Positions 24,186-33,104 of a stretch of DNA of 49,725 nt are shown here, piece after piece (position 1 is the first letter of the stretch; every line of letters starts with the position of its first letter). Below the pieces are notes generated by a model. It was not told the DNA's origin, did not search any database, and saw only the letters and a program-made list of their open reading frames with translations. Made by a program: the position numbers and the translations under genes. The stretch spans positions 1 through 49,725 of the forward strand of contig JAEXPQ010000163.1 in NCBI GenBank assembly GCA_023446735.1, in the 5' to 3' direction. The stretch comes from Verrucomicrobiota bacterium (GTDB taxonomy: Bacteria > Verrucomicrobiota > Verrucomicrobiia > Opitutales > Opitutaceae).

Positions 24186-24703
24186 TTGCCGGCCTCCTTC
24201 GGCGGGGTCGACTGCTTCTGGCGCAGCTCCGCGATCTCCTTGTTCAGCTTTGCCAGCTCCGCGGCCAGGGCCTCGTTCTGTTCGATCAGCGCCGCCATGA
24301 GCTGATTCTGTTCGCCGATCTTCTGCTCCAACTCCGCGGGCAGTGGGTTCGGCACTTTCGCCGGATCGGCGACTGCGAGCACGGGTCCGAGCGGGATTAC
24401 CGTCGGTGCATTCGGATTCAGATTCCAGGCCGCGCCGGCCTCCCGCCGGTAGATCGTGTGCGCCTCATGCAGCACGTTCGGGTCGTTCGGATCGACGTAG
24501 CGCCCGACCGGGTAGGCCTTGAGCGCTTCGCCGACGCGGACCTTCTCAAGGTTGTGCTGATCGATCTCGGTACCGGCGACCGGCGGGGGCGGCGCTTCAA
24601 GCGGTGGGGGAGCCGGCGGCGCAGTTTTCGCCTTCGGCGGCGGGATCGCCGCACAACCCGAGAGCGCGAGGCCGAGGCAGACAAGGAGGAGGTCAGTTTT
24701 CAT
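24182..24703 (-). CDS. Lipoprotein of the transfer operon
   Basis: A 173-residue lipoprotein. The signal sequence MKTDLLLVCLGLALSGC ends in a clear lipobox (LSGC, Cys17). A proline/alanine-rich linker follows (about 20-43), a short conserved-looking segment (PNDPNVLHEAHTIYRREAGA) and then a coiled coil (about 120-165, LEQKIGEQNQLMAALIEQNE and AELAKLNKEIAELRQ). A lipoprotein next to VirB10 could support the outer-membrane core complex, like TrbH or VirB7, but it is larger than VirB7. It overlaps the VirB10-like gene by 11 bases. Confidence 0.78.
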   Translation of the reverse strand: MKTDLLLVCLGLALSGCAAIPPPKAKTAPPAPPPLEAPPPPVAGTEIDQHNLEKVRVGEALKAYPVGRYVDPNDPNVLHEAHTIYRREAGAAWNLNPNAPTVIPLGPVLAVADPAKVPNPLPAELEQKIGEQNQLMAALIEQNEALAAELAKLNKEIAELRQKQSTPPKEAGK

Positions 24704-25745
24704 GGCTCATGTTCCAAAGGTCATCCACCCCGTGGTTCGCCCGCGTACCCAGCGCCTGATCGATGGTCTGGGTCACATAGAGGTAGAACTGTTTGCCGGC
24801 CGGCACTCGCACGTAGAAACCGTCCCGGGCAATCGCCTCTTGGATCTGCCGTGCGTAGGCATTGAGTACGTCCGCAGTGCCTTGCAGCCCGGCATTCCGC
24901 GCCGAGCCGGTCGATATCTGTGTCACGCCGAGGGCGGAGGTTTGCGTCTGGAGTTGTTGAAAGCCGTTGGCGACGCCCGCGAGGAAGGTCGACGCGAAGA
25001 GCTTCACTTCCTGCATGTCGTCGGTGCGGAGCAATTGGCCGACGAGCCCGGCCGAGCCGTCGCGGAGGCCGTATTCGCCGGTGGTGTCGTCCTTCGCATG
25101 GTCGAGTGCGATGCCATTCAGCACCAGTTCAGTGCCGTTCATTTCCGAGCCGTCGCGCCAGACGATCACCCAGCGACCGGACGCGGCGATGCGTTCGCGC
25201 GAGCGATCCACGGTCGCCCGGCCGTGCACCTCGGCACCGGCAGGAATCACGAGGCGACCGGCGTGCCACACATCTTCAGTGACCAGCCCGATGACCGGTG
25301 TTTCCAGCTTCGACGACTCCAGCGTGACGACCGTCTGACAGGGGATGAGTCGGCCGTACGGCGCGTAGGTTTTCGAGAGCCCTTCGGTCTCTTTGTGCGG
25401 TGCGGCCGGAGTCATGAGCGAGAGTGGCAACACACGGGGCTTGGCCGATGCCGGCTCGGGACCGCGTGGCGCGGCGGTGCGTTGGCTAGCGCTGGACTTG
25501 GTCGCTGGCTGTGGCGTGTCGCCATTTGCCTTCGCGGGTGCCGCCGCCGGTTTGAACGCCATTCCGGCACGGTTCATCAGCGCGTGGATTGGCCCCGGTT
25601 CCGGTGCTTCCACCTTTGTCAGTTGTGCCACTTCCGCCTTTTCCCGCACGTGGCTGCGGTACAGCAGCAGACCACCGATCGCCACGAAGCCGACGAAGAC
25701 CACGAGGTTTCCGAGGGGAGATTTCAGGAAGGCAACGGGGCGCAT
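24693..25745 (-). CDS. VirB10/TrbI-like T4SS core protein
   Basis: A 350-residue protein with an N-terminal inner-membrane segment (LGNLVVFVGFVAIGGLLLYR), a long Pro/Ala linker (about 45-110), and a C-terminal VirB10 domain: YAPYGRLIPCQTVVTLESS, VIPAGAEVHGRA and a helical antenna region (FASTFLAGVANGFQQLQ). VirB10 spans both membranes and links the ATPases to the outer-membrane pore. The start is the ATG at 25745, four bases after the VirB9 stop; a GTG two codons earlier overlaps that stop. It is somewhat shorter than classical VirB10 (about 380). The position after VirB9 keeps virB order. Confidence 0.87.
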   Translation of the reverse strand: MRPVAFLKSPLGNLVVFVGFVAIGGLLLYRSHVREKAEVAQLTKVEAPEPGPIHALMNRAGMAFKPAAAPAKANGDTPQPATKSSASQRTAAPRGPEPASAKPRVLPLSLMTPAAPHKETEGLSKTYAPYGRLIPCQTVVTLESSKLETPVIGLVTEDVWHAGRLVIPAGAEVHGRATVDRSRERIAASGRWVIVWRDGSEMNGTELVLNGIALDHAKDDTTGEYGLRDGSAGLVGQLLRTDDMQEVKLFASTFLAGVANGFQQLQTQTSALGVTQISTGSARNAGLQGTADVLNAYARQIQEAIARDGFYVRVPAGKQFYLYVTQTIDQALGTRANHGVDDLWNMSHEN

Positions 25746-25747
25746 GG

Positions 25748-26617
25748 TCACTCTGGTACGATCAGCTTCGCGTCGCGGTCGACCCGTGAGACCACGATAC
25801 TGAAGGTGTTCTTCACGCTCAGGTTTGCCCGGCCGCCGGTCGGTGTGCCGGTGATCGCGAAGTAGGCCGTCGTGGCCGCGTTCGCCGGAACGATGCCCGA
25901 GGCATCGACGATGGACGGGTAGTAGACGTTCAGACCCACCCGTGCCGCCAGCCGTTGCGGCAGGTAACGGAGTTCGGCGTCGCCGTGGTTTTCAAGTCGG
26001 AGTCGGAAGACGAGCGTGTCCTCCGGGTCGAAACGGAAGATCTCCTCCACGGTGACCTGAAAATCTCGGTAGAAGCAGACGTTCGCCGGGGCGACGTGCT
26101 CGATTTGGCGGACCGCCTCCGGGTATTGCTGGGCCACGAGGGCGAAGCCTTTCGCCTGATCGAGGAGCCCGAGGAGGTTTTCGGGCGTCAGCCGTTTCTG
26201 CGGTGCACGGGCGCGGCCAGCGAAGTCCTCTTCGATGAAGGTGACAGAACCGAAGGGCTCGGCGGCTTCTTGAAAACGGAGCACGAAAGTGCGGCCTTTC
26301 CAGACGACGTTCACGGCGCCTTTGGCTCCCGGTTCGTGTGCCCGGACGCTGAAGAAATGCTGTCCCGGCGTGTACGCGAGCAGCACCGGGGCGGGCGCCT
26401 CGGTGTTACTCGAAACGTTCGCGCCCTCGATGGCCGTGAGGGCGGACGGGAACATGAGCGTCGTCGGCACGTCCCGCGCGATGTGGATCTGATAGATGGT
26501 CCGCTCGTCGAGCGGGAACTGCTTGATCGCCGTGGCCGGTGCCGGTCCCGGATCGGCCAGCACCGCGGTCGCCGACAGCAGCAGGGCGCTCAGTTGAGCG
26601 TGTAGTCGAAGCTCCAT
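25748..26617 (-). CDS. VirB9/TrbG-like T4SS protein
   Basis: A 289-residue exported protein. It has a signal peptide (LHAQLSALLLSATAVLADPG), then beta-rich sequence with an N-terminal domain (IYQIHIARDVPTTLMFPSAL resembles the VirB9 start) and a C-terminal domain rich in strands (VVWKGRTFVLRFQ, LVFRLRLENHGDAELRYLP). VirB9 forms the outer-membrane core with VirB7 and VirB10. The family match is by position and general fold rather than sharp motifs, so the call rests partly on gene order. Its start overlaps the VirB8-like gene by 28 bases. Confidence 0.75.
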   Translation of the reverse strand: MELRLHAQLSALLLSATAVLADPGPAPATAIKQFPLDERTIYQIHIARDVPTTLMFPSALTAIEGANVSSNTEAPAPVLLAYTPGQHFFSVRAHEPGAKGAVNVVWKGRTFVLRFQEAAEPFGSVTFIEEDFAGRARAPQKRLTPENLLGLLDQAKGFALVAQQYPEAVRQIEHVAPANVCFYRDFQVTVEEIFRFDPEDTLVFRLRLENHGDAELRYLPQRLAARVGLNVYYPSIVDASGIVPANAATTAYFAITGTPTGGRANLSVKNTFSIVVSRVDRDAKLIVPE

Positions 26618-27282
26618 ACGCCGAGGGGGTATCGTTTGTTGGCGAGCATGTTTGGGTTCCTCACGAGCGTGAGGTTCAGCGAAAACGCCGGGGACTCGGC
26701 GAAGGTCTGCCCTTCGAAGACCCCGGTGCGCACGAGCTGCCCTTCGACCTTCACCAGCACCTGGTTCTCCCGGGTGCGGAGAACCTCCATTTTGAAGACC
26801 TCCGGCTTCTGGTGGATCTGCTTCAGGTGGAATTCGTCATGCGCCTTCTCGCGGTCCGCGACGGCGCGCTGAAAGGACTCCGCCAGGTACAGCTTCTGCA
26901 GCGTCTCCGGGTAATCGAAGTCCTTCGGGTTGCGCTGAAACAGCGCAAGCGTCGCCCAGAGGGCCATCGCTTCGTGCAGGTCTTTCGCTTCCTCGAAGCC
27001 GAGCAGCGGGGAAACGGAGAAGGTGCCAGCACCATCGAGAACCACCACGCGCTCGCGGGTGCGGTAGGCATTGATGATGAGATACGGCTGGACGACGCAG
27101 AACGCCAAGGCGCCGCAGGCGACCAGGAACCAAAGGCGGGCGGCGAAGGCATGATCGGCAAACAGCCGGAGCGGGGAGAACGCCGGGCCGCGCACCGCCT
27201 CCGGCGGCAGGCGTTTGGTGGCGTCGACCGGTGTTTCGCGCAGTGCTTCGGCCGGTGGCAGGGGAGGTGTTTCAGTGCTCAT
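26590..27282 (-). CDS. VirB8/TrbF-like T4SS protein
   Basis: A 230-residue protein with a proline-rich cytoplasmic start, one membrane segment at about residues 47-70 (RLWFLVACGALAFCVVQPYL) and a periplasmic domain of about 155 residues, the standard VirB8 layout. Sequence such as DGAGTFSVSPLLGFEEAKDL and FKMEVLRTRENQVLVKVEG fits the NTF2-like fold of VirB8, which nucleates assembly of the secretion channel. It is placed between VirB6 and VirB9, as in virB operons. Confidence 0.77.
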   Translation of the reverse strand: MSTETPPLPPAEALRETPVDATKRLPPEAVRGPAFSPLRLFADHAFAARLWFLVACGALAFCVVQPYLIINAYRTRERVVVLDGAGTFSVSPLLGFEEAKDLHEAMALWATLALFQRNPKDFDYPETLQKLYLAESFQRAVADREKAHDEFHLKQIHQKPEVFKMEVLRTRENQVLVKVEGQLVRTGVFEGQTFAESPAFSLNLTLVRNPNMLANKRYPLGVWSFDYTLN

Positions 27283-27285
27283 GGC

Positions 27286-28215
27286 TCAAATCCCAGGCCG
27301 GGACTCTGCGGTTGGGGAGGGCAAGGCGCGGCCGGCTGACGTCGCGGCACCGGCCGCCGCCGCGGGACCTCCGACTTTTGCGAGGGCCACGGTGCGGGCG
27401 GCCTCCTGACCGACGCGGACGAAGGTCATCGGGTTGCCGGAGGCGCCGGAGAAGGCGTAGCCCGAAACAAAGAGCTTCTGCATCACGACCGGCGTCGAGA
27501 TCATCCCGACCAGGATGATGATGGTTGCCAGCATGCCGCCCATGTTTGTCAGGAGTGGCGAATACAGGGCGTCCTCGATCGACTCCGGGTTGGCGCCGAC
27601 GGCGTTGCGGAAATCGTTCCAGACCGCGAGTGCCACGAGGTTTGTGACGGCGAAGCCGACCGGCCAGGCATGGATCGCCAGCACTTGCTGGAAAAACCGG
27701 ACTCCGATGGACGACGCGCCGGGCACAAGAAAGAGCGCGAGAGCGAACGGAGAGAGGAGGTACAGGAACCACCGCAGCACGTACTGCAGGATCAGCATCG
27801 GCACGGTGAGCAGCGTCCCGCAGTAGATGAAGATGTTGGAGATGGCGTTGGTGACCGCCTGATAGATCGACTCGTTGAGCCGGCGCCAGGACCACGACTG
27901 CCCTTGCGGATTAGCCGTGGTCGATTCCCGAACCGTGTCGGAGGCCGAGGTCGGATTGGTCGTGTAGCCCGGGTTGACGAAATCGGCGATGGAGAGGAAT
28001 CCGGTGTCGATCTTCGGAAACCACTGATCGAGGTAGGCGATGAGCGAGACGAGGATCACCGCTTTGACCAGAGGGCGCAGGACGCTGACGCCGTGCGCGC
28101 GTTCGCCAGCCATGTGCGCGATCAGGCCGATGACCATGATCGTGAACACGAGGAAGCGGAACGCCCCGACTAGCGTGACCATCTTCGTTTCGAGCGTGGG
28201 CAGATAGATTTCCAC
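27286..28215 (-). CDS. VirB6/TrbL-like polytopic membrane protein
   Basis: A 309-residue protein with about six hydrophobic segments (for example FLVFTIMVIGLIAHMAG, AVILVSLIAYLDQW, MLILQYVLRWFLYLLSPFAL, MLATIIILVGMISTPVVM) and a Gly/Ala-rich C-terminal tail. VirB6 forms the inner-membrane channel of the T4SS. The start is GTG at 28215, with the lipoprotein gene ending four bases upstream. The polytopic pattern, central periplasmic loop and gene order support the call; sequence identity within this family is always low. Confidence 0.8.
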   Translation of the reverse strand: MEIYLPTLETKMVTLVGAFRFLVFTIMVIGLIAHMAGERAHGVSVLRPLVKAVILVSLIAYLDQWFPKIDTGFLSIADFVNPGYTTNPTSASDTVRESTTANPQGQSWSWRRLNESIYQAVTNAISNIFIYCGTLLTVPMLILQYVLRWFLYLLSPFALALFLVPGASSIGVRFFQQVLAIHAWPVGFAVTNLVALAVWNDFRNAVGANPESIEDALYSPLLTNMGGMLATIIILVGMISTPVVMQKLFVSGYAFSGASGNPMTFVRVGQEAARTVALAKVGGPAAAAGAATSAGRALPSPTAESRPGI

Positions 28216-28219
28216 GGGA

Positions 28220-28492
28220 CTAGTGCTTCTGCGGTTCGGCCGCGGGCTGCTTCTCCTCCGGCTTGGATTGCACGCCGGCCGGTGTTTCGGCGGTCTTCTC
28301 CAGCGGCTTCCGGCCGAACCGTTTCCGGTTCATGTCGGTGATCGCTTTGTTGGCGGCCTCTGCTTCCCGCCGTGACCGTTCCTCGAGTTCCATCCGCTCT
28401 CGTTCGCGCGTCTCCTGTTCCTTGGAACCGCAGCCCGGGTGGAGGACGCAAACCGCGGCGAGGGCGAGGCTGGCGACAAGACGCGTTTTCAT
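28220..28492 (-). CDS. Small charged lipoprotein (VirB7 or entry-exclusion position)
   Basis: A 90-residue lipoprotein: MKTRLVASLALAAVCVLHPGC with the modified cysteine at about 21, then a very charged helix (ETRERERMELEERSRREAEA) and a Glu/Lys/Pro-rich tail. In many transfer operons a small lipoprotein between VirB5 and VirB6 is the entry-exclusion protein (EexN-like), which stops redundant transfer; a VirB7-like pore role is the alternative. I cannot decide. Its ATG overlaps the VirB5-like stop (ATGA). Confidence 0.75.
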   Translation of the reverse strand: MKTRLVASLALAAVCVLHPGCGSKEQETRERERMELEERSRREAEAANKAITDMNRKRFGRKPLEKTAETPAGVQSKPEEKQPAAEPQKH

Positions 28493-29277
28493 GGCTGGCT
28501 CTGCCGCAGGCGCAGCGTTGCGAAGTAGGTTGAGACCCGCTTGTTCGCGAGGTGGTTGTCCCGTGCTTCAAGTTCGGCCGCCGCCATTCGCTCCTCTTCG
28601 AGGCGAGCATCGTTGGCGATCTTCTGGGCGAGGACCTGATCGGCCTGATCGCGTCGTTCGGCGGCGAGCGTGGCGAGTTGCCCGTTGAGTGCGTCGATCT
28701 TGGCCGAGTACTTGCGGACTTCCGCATCGGTGGACGCCGACTTTACCGCGGCGAGCGTGGCGGCGAGTTCCTCCTGGAGTTGGCGTTCGCGCTCCTTCGA
28801 GTCGTCGAACACCTGTTGGAAGTTCTCCTGCTGGCCGTCGAGGACGGCGTATCGCCGGAAGGTAAGCGGGTCATGCTCGTAGGAGCCGCCGTCGAGGTCG
28901 GTACCGCGGATCGAGCGGAAGACGCCCTTTGCAGTGTTGTCGAGAGATGACAGGCTGTTCGCAGTCGAGACGATGGCGGATCGGGCTTGCCCGAACTCCC
29001 GGACGAGGTCGCGAGCGCCGAGCACATCGAGATTCAGCCGAGCTCCGGCCGCCAGCGGGTCGCCGGCCCATTGCCGGAGGTCGTGCTGTATATCGATCTG
29101 CTGCTTGAGCTGATCGATCTGTGTCCGAAGTTTGGCGATGCTGTCGGCCCACTTCGCGATGTTTTCGATGTGGGCGATCTTGTTGTTCGCAAGGTTGGCG
29201 GCGTCGATCACCGGAATGCCGCCGAACGATGGCGACAGGACCGACAATACGAGCAGGAGGGCAATGGATGTTTTCAT
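28489..29277 (-). CDS. VirB5/TrbJ-like exported protein
   Basis: A 262-residue exported protein. It has a signal peptide (MKTSIALLLVLSVLSPSFGG), then the start GIPVIDAANLANNKIAHIEN, close to the usual mature N-terminus of VirB5/TrbJ proteins, then long helices (WADSIAKLRTQIDQLKQQID; SKERERQLQEELAATLAAV). VirB5 is a minor pilus-tip component. I start at the ATG at 29277, since the open frame beyond it overlaps the neighbouring lipoprotein and lacks an export signal. The gene overlaps both neighbours by four bases. Confidence 0.82.
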   Translation of the reverse strand: MKTSIALLLVLSVLSPSFGGIPVIDAANLANNKIAHIENIAKWADSIAKLRTQIDQLKQQIDIQHDLRQWAGDPLAAGARLNLDVLGARDLVREFGQARSAIVSTANSLSSLDNTAKGVFRSIRGTDLDGGSYEHDPLTFRRYAVLDGQQENFQQVFDDSKERERQLQEELAATLAAVKSASTDAEVRKYSAKIDALNGQLATLAAERRDQADQVLAQKIANDARLEEERMAAAELEARDNHLANKRVSTYFATLRLRQSQP

Positions 29278-29699
29278 GGTTCGACTCGCAGGAATTCGAC
29301 GTGGGCGTTGACGACCACGCCGTTGAGCTTGGTTTCGGGAATCACGACCGGCACGAGGCGCGGGTCGCGCGCCGGCTCCGGCGAAAGGGATTTCTGCTGG
29401 TTCTGGATGATCCAGTACTGCTGTTTCACGGCCTGATTGAGCGCACGGTCGTAGCCGTGCTGTTCCGCCTCCCGGAGGGCGCGCTCCTGACTGGACTGGA
29501 CGGTTTTCGAGATGAGGTAGCCGGCGACGGCCCCGGCCGCAGTAGCGGCGGGTTTCCCATCGGAGAGCTGGTAACCGAGGACTCCGCCGGCACCGGATAG
29601 ACCGATGTCGGAAGCGGATTTCCCGATTTGGGACGTCGTGCACCCGCCGAAGAGCAGCGGGAGCACGAGCAGGGGGAGACTACACGGCCAGTTTCTCAT
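29274..29699 (-). CDS. Glycine-zipper lipoprotein
   Basis: A 141-residue lipoprotein. MRNWPCSLPLLVLPLLFGGC gives a lipobox with cysteine at about 20. A Gly/Ala-rich glycine-zipper segment (SGAGGVLGYQLSDGKPAAT, AAGAVAGYLISK) can insert into membranes, followed by a helix (ALREAEQHGYDRALNQAVK) and a short C-terminal strand. It lies between VirB4 and VirB5, where classical virB operons have no lipoprotein. The ATG at 29699 is chosen for its signal peptide; the longer frame is a shadow of VirB4. Confidence 0.8.
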   Translation of the reverse strand: MRNWPCSLPLLVLPLLFGGCTTSQIGKSASDIGLSGAGGVLGYQLSDGKPAATAAGAVAGYLISKTVQSSQERALREAEQHGYDRALNQAVKQQYWIIQNQQKSLSPEPARDPRLVPVVIPETKLNGVVVNAHVEFLRVEP

Positions 29700-32298
29700 G
29701 AGTTTCCTTTCTCGGGGCTTGGACGTTGCGCACCGTTCCGCACAGCGGCGGATCTGTGACGGGGCTGTAGAAGCACAGGCTCGAAAACTTCCGACCCTCC
29801 GGTTGTTGCTCGGGCATCGGGTAATTCTGGATCGAGGAGCAGACCGCTTCGGGCAGCGCGATGGCGCGGGCGATGTCCTCGATGTCGCCGCGGTCGAATT
29901 GGCGCATGAGGAAGAACTGTTTGCTGTTGCCGATGACCACCGGACGGATCCGCGTGTCCTTGAACTTGCTGTACTGTTGAACAATGGACGCCGTCCAGCA
30001 GTTGAACTTACGGAGCTGCGCGTACGACTCCGCGACGATCTTCTCGCCGCCGGGCACGTCGAGGAACCGCGCCAACTCCTCGAAGACGATCCGCTTCCAC
30101 TGCGCGCGGGGCAGGCTGATGATGTGCTGGCGGGAGAATCCCGCGATGAGGAGCCCGGCGGCGGTCTTCAGCTCGACCGCCTGTTCGGGAATGTAGCCCA
30201 GTTCGAAATGGGCGAGGTGGCCGGTCAGCGAGACATTTGTCGGCCCGTCGAAGAGGCGACCGTAATGGCCGTGGGCGGTCCACGCGGAGAGCAAAGTCGC
30301 GAGGTGATCGATCTCCTCCTTCTTGTGCTCCGGGAGACGGGAGAACTGCATCAGTTCGACGAGGCTCGCATGCACCGGATAGTCCGCGCGGCCGTAATGG
30401 GCATGGGCCAACGCTATCACCGCTCGCTCGGTCTGGGGCTGCTTCAGGAAGAGCGTGATTTCGGCTTCGGTGCGCGCAGCGAGGAATTGCTGGGCCTCGT
30501 CCTCGTTGGCCTTGAGCCGGTCGCGCAGGTCCGCGTAGGCCTCGATCTCTGTTGCGCCAGGACCCATCTTCTCGCGCTTCCAGCGGTGCGTGGCGCATGC
30601 CATCCGTTCGATCTGCGGCAAAAGGTCGCGGTGGCTTTTCGACCACTCTTCGAAGGTGTCGTCGTAGAGTTGGTTGATGTACTGCGCGAGGAGCGCCTGC
30701 CGGATCTGTTGCGCTTCGCCATCGGGCGGCTCGCCGATCATGCGGGCGACCAGTGCGACCGCGGTCGCCAATTGGAGCTGCCCGAGCGGCAGGCCACCGG
30801 TATCAAAATAGTTGATCGTGAGGTCGCCGTCGGGGTGGAGGATGATCGGGCGCTCGCCCATTGCCCGGGTGAACGGCTCGTACGACAGGCCCTCTTCGAT
30901 GAGGACGGTGTGGTGGTAGTACGCCGCGGTCTGCTCCAGGAAATCCCGCATGGCGACCGACTTGCCGGCGCCTGTCGCGCCGATGAGCACGGTATGTTGC
31001 GGGGTGGGCGGCGTGCCGAGGAAGGTCCGGAGACCGACGAGGTTGCCCTGCGATCCGTCGTAGAGTGCTTCGGCTTCGGCGATGTGGCCGGTGAACGTCG
31101 CCGAGAACGGGAGCATGTCCGCCAGATAGGCGTCCTCGGCATAGAGGCTCCGGTGCTTGTAGGTGGATCCTGTCCAGCCGGGCCAGGAGGCGAAGAAGAG
31201 TTTCTTGGCCGTGGAGGCGAGGGCGCACTCGTAGTACTGCGCACCGCCCATCAAGTTGACGGCATTCTTGATTGCGGCGCACTTCGCCGAGAGGGCCGCC
31301 TCGTTCTCGTCCCAGACGCGGATGAGGTAGGTGACCGCGAACGCGGAGGTGAAGCCGGTCGAAAGCGATTCGATCTTTTTCTCCTTCTTTGCGATGGCGA
31401 CGAGGAGCGAGTGCCGCGACGTGTCCTCATATTCGCCGCGGAGCCTTTCGACGGCCTTCTCCTCCTTCTCGACTTCGCGCCGCGCGGGCAGCGGGTCGAT
31501 GTTCACCGTGACCTGGTAATCGAGGAACGGCAGCCCGGTGAGGCGGTGGATGATGCCGGGGTACGTGCGGTTCGGCCACCGTTTGAGGGTGAAGACCGTG
31601 TGGTACCGGCCGTCGAGGTAGAAGCCGATCCGCGGGAGGCTGACGCCGTCCGAGTTCCAGCAGTTCTCCTGAAGGGACAGCGCCGGATTGAATTGCTCGG
31701 CCAGATCGAGGTCGAAGCGGTCCGCGAGGGACGGGTTCAGGAACTTCTTGCAGTACGCGAAGTGCTCCGCGTCGGTCATCGGCGTGACGCTCGTGTCGCT
31801 GCCGAATACGGTGCGCAGGGTGTTCGTCAGCTCGTCGAACTGTGCGCGCAGTTGGCCAAGGATTTTCTGAAAGTAGCGTTGGAGTGCCTCGCGGGTCGGG
31901 AGCGGGCCGGAAGACCGTGCAACATCGGTGGAAACAAACAACACGAGGTGCTCGCGCCGTAGGTCGCGGTTGTGCATCCGCTCCCAGTAACGCTCGAACC
32001 GTTCGGTGCGGACGCGCCGGACATGCGGGTGCGCGGTGCGCTCGGTTTCGCGGAAGTATCGGGTGAGCTCCTTCTTGTAGTCGCAGTTGCAGGTCCACTG
32101 AAACTGCGCCCGCATACCGGGACCGAGATGCGAGAGGAACGCGCGGATCTTGTCCTGATAGGCGTTGAGCTGTGAGACGCTACCGCCGCGGAGGTCCGGA
32201 GGTTGGAGCACGTAGCCGCGGGCGGCCGAGCCGCCCTTTTCGAGGGCGCCGAACACGATCATCCCGTCCGTGAAATGGCCGTTAGGAGCCGCCTTCAT
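29680..32298 (-). CDS. VirB4/TrbE-like T4SS ATPase
   Basis: An 872-residue ATPase that powers pilus assembly and DNA transfer at the inner membrane. Walker A is GATGAGKSVAM (440-450) and the Walker B region is KRIVFEELARFL (about 740-750). The N-terminal half resembles TrbE/CagE domains (the RYFRETERTAHP and LTGLPFLDYQVTVNIDPLP parts), and the C-terminal part has the usual SIVQQYSKFKD and NSKQFFLMRQFD motifs. It overlaps the VirB3-like gene by 17 bases and the glycine-zipper lipoprotein by 20. Length fits the family. Confidence 0.93.
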   Translation of the reverse strand: MKAAPNGHFTDGMIVFGALEKGGSAARGYVLQPPDLRGGSVSQLNAYQDKIRAFLSHLGPGMRAQFQWTCNCDYKKELTRYFRETERTAHPHVRRVRTERFERYWERMHNRDLRREHLVLFVSTDVARSSGPLPTREALQRYFQKILGQLRAQFDELTNTLRTVFGSDTSVTPMTDAEHFAYCKKFLNPSLADRFDLDLAEQFNPALSLQENCWNSDGVSLPRIGFYLDGRYHTVFTLKRWPNRTYPGIIHRLTGLPFLDYQVTVNIDPLPARREVEKEEKAVERLRGEYEDTSRHSLLVAIAKKEKKIESLSTGFTSAFAVTYLIRVWDENEAALSAKCAAIKNAVNLMGGAQYYECALASTAKKLFFASWPGWTGSTYKHRSLYAEDAYLADMLPFSATFTGHIAEAEALYDGSQGNLVGLRTFLGTPPTPQHTVLIGATGAGKSVAMRDFLEQTAAYYHHTVLIEEGLSYEPFTRAMGERPIILHPDGDLTINYFDTGGLPLGQLQLATAVALVARMIGEPPDGEAQQIRQALLAQYINQLYDDTFEEWSKSHRDLLPQIERMACATHRWKREKMGPGATEIEAYADLRDRLKANEDEAQQFLAARTEAEITLFLKQPQTERAVIALAHAHYGRADYPVHASLVELMQFSRLPEHKKEEIDHLATLLSAWTAHGHYGRLFDGPTNVSLTGHLAHFELGYIPEQAVELKTAAGLLIAGFSRQHIISLPRAQWKRIVFEELARFLDVPGGEKIVAESYAQLRKFNCWTASIVQQYSKFKDTRIRPVVIGNSKQFFLMRQFDRGDIEDIARAIALPEAVCSSIQNYPMPEQQPEGRKFSSLCFYSPVTDPPLCGTVRNVQAPRKETHEKLAV

Positions 32299-32629
32299 CG
32301 CGAGAACGGGTCAGCGGTGCGGGTTGGGTGTGTGGCGCCAAGGTGAAGCCGGTGCCGTGGAAGGTCTGGTCGAACCAGTCCTCCGCGTACCCCTCGGGCT
32401 TGTTGTGCCGCAGCAGCACGACCCACGCGAAGGGACCGAGCAGGAAGGGCAACGCGAGGACCAGCGCCACGAGCTTCCCGATGCCGAAGAGCACCGCGAG
32501 CAGCAGGTACAGGCCGAGGGCGACCACGAGGCCGATGAGGACGTACACGAAATCGTTGCCCTCCAACCCGAACGCCCGGCCCCGGCTGTCGTTGGCGCTG
32601 TTCGTGTCGGTGATACGCAATCCGTCCAT
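32282..32629 (-). CDS. VirB3/TrbD-like inner-membrane protein
   Basis: A 115-residue protein with two adjacent membrane segments (FVYVLIGLVVALGLYLLLAV and LVALVLALPFLLGPFAWVVL) and a soluble tail. Size, topology and position between the pilin and VirB4 are those of VirB3. It has no sharp sequence motif. It is 2 bases after the pilin stop and overlaps the VirB4 start. Confidence 0.75.
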   Translation of the reverse strand: MDGLRITDTNSANDSRGRAFGLEGNDFVYVLIGLVVALGLYLLLAVLFGIGKLVALVLALPFLLGPFAWVVLLRHNKPEGYAEDWFDQTFHGTGFTLAPHTQPAPLTRSRDEGGS

Positions 32630-32631
32630 GG

Positions 32632-32976
32632 CTAGAACGACGGGGTCAGCACGCCGTCACTCATGCCGAAGATCGTGAAAAGGGCGCCCATGATCGCGGC
32701 GGCGCCGGCGATGATGATGCCGGCCACGATGCCCATCTTGCCGTCGGCGTCGCCCTTCGACATGCGGTCCGCTCCGGTCCAGATTTTAATGACGCCCCAG
32801 ATGAAGCCGAAGAGGAAGACCACGCCCAGGGCGAACTGGACGGACGTCTTCAACGAAGCCGGAATCGCCTGCGCAAGCGGCAGCGCGACTGTTTGGGCCT
32901 GGGCCGAGGCGGCGCCAAGCACGATGCTGGAAAGACCGAGCCGCGCACCGCGGCCGGACACACCAAGTTTCTTCAT
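32632..32976 (-). CDS. VirB2/TrbC-like pilin
   Basis: A 114-residue protein: an export signal ending at ASAQAQ, then two hydrophobic helices (VQFALGVVFLFGFIWGVIKI and MGIVAGIIIAGAAAIMGALF) separated by a short charged loop (WTGADRMSKGDADGK). This is the VirB2 pilin layout. The ATG at 32976 has a good ribosome binding site, AGGGAG. It is the first gene of the T4SS operon. Confidence 0.82.
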   Translation of the reverse strand: MKKLGVSGRGARLGLSSIVLGAASAQAQTVALPLAQAIPASLKTSVQFALGVVFLFGFIWGVIKIWTGADRMSKGDADGKMGIVAGIIIAGAAAIMGALFTIFGMSDGVLTPSF

Positions 32977-33104
32977 GTTCAGATCTCCCTGTAGTTCTCC
33001 GATTTTCTCGGGGTGCAGTTCCGTGGGGAGAAATCCACCCTCAACGCGAACGATCCTACCGGAAGACTGTCACGCAATCTTGGACGCGATTGCCGAAGAT
33101 CGGT

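Noticed and set aside
29605..31962. A 785-codon plus-strand open frame
   Set aside because: It is a mirror of the VirB4-like gene; its product is a charged, Arg/Asp/Glu-biased sequence without motifs, while the minus frame has clear ATPase motifs.
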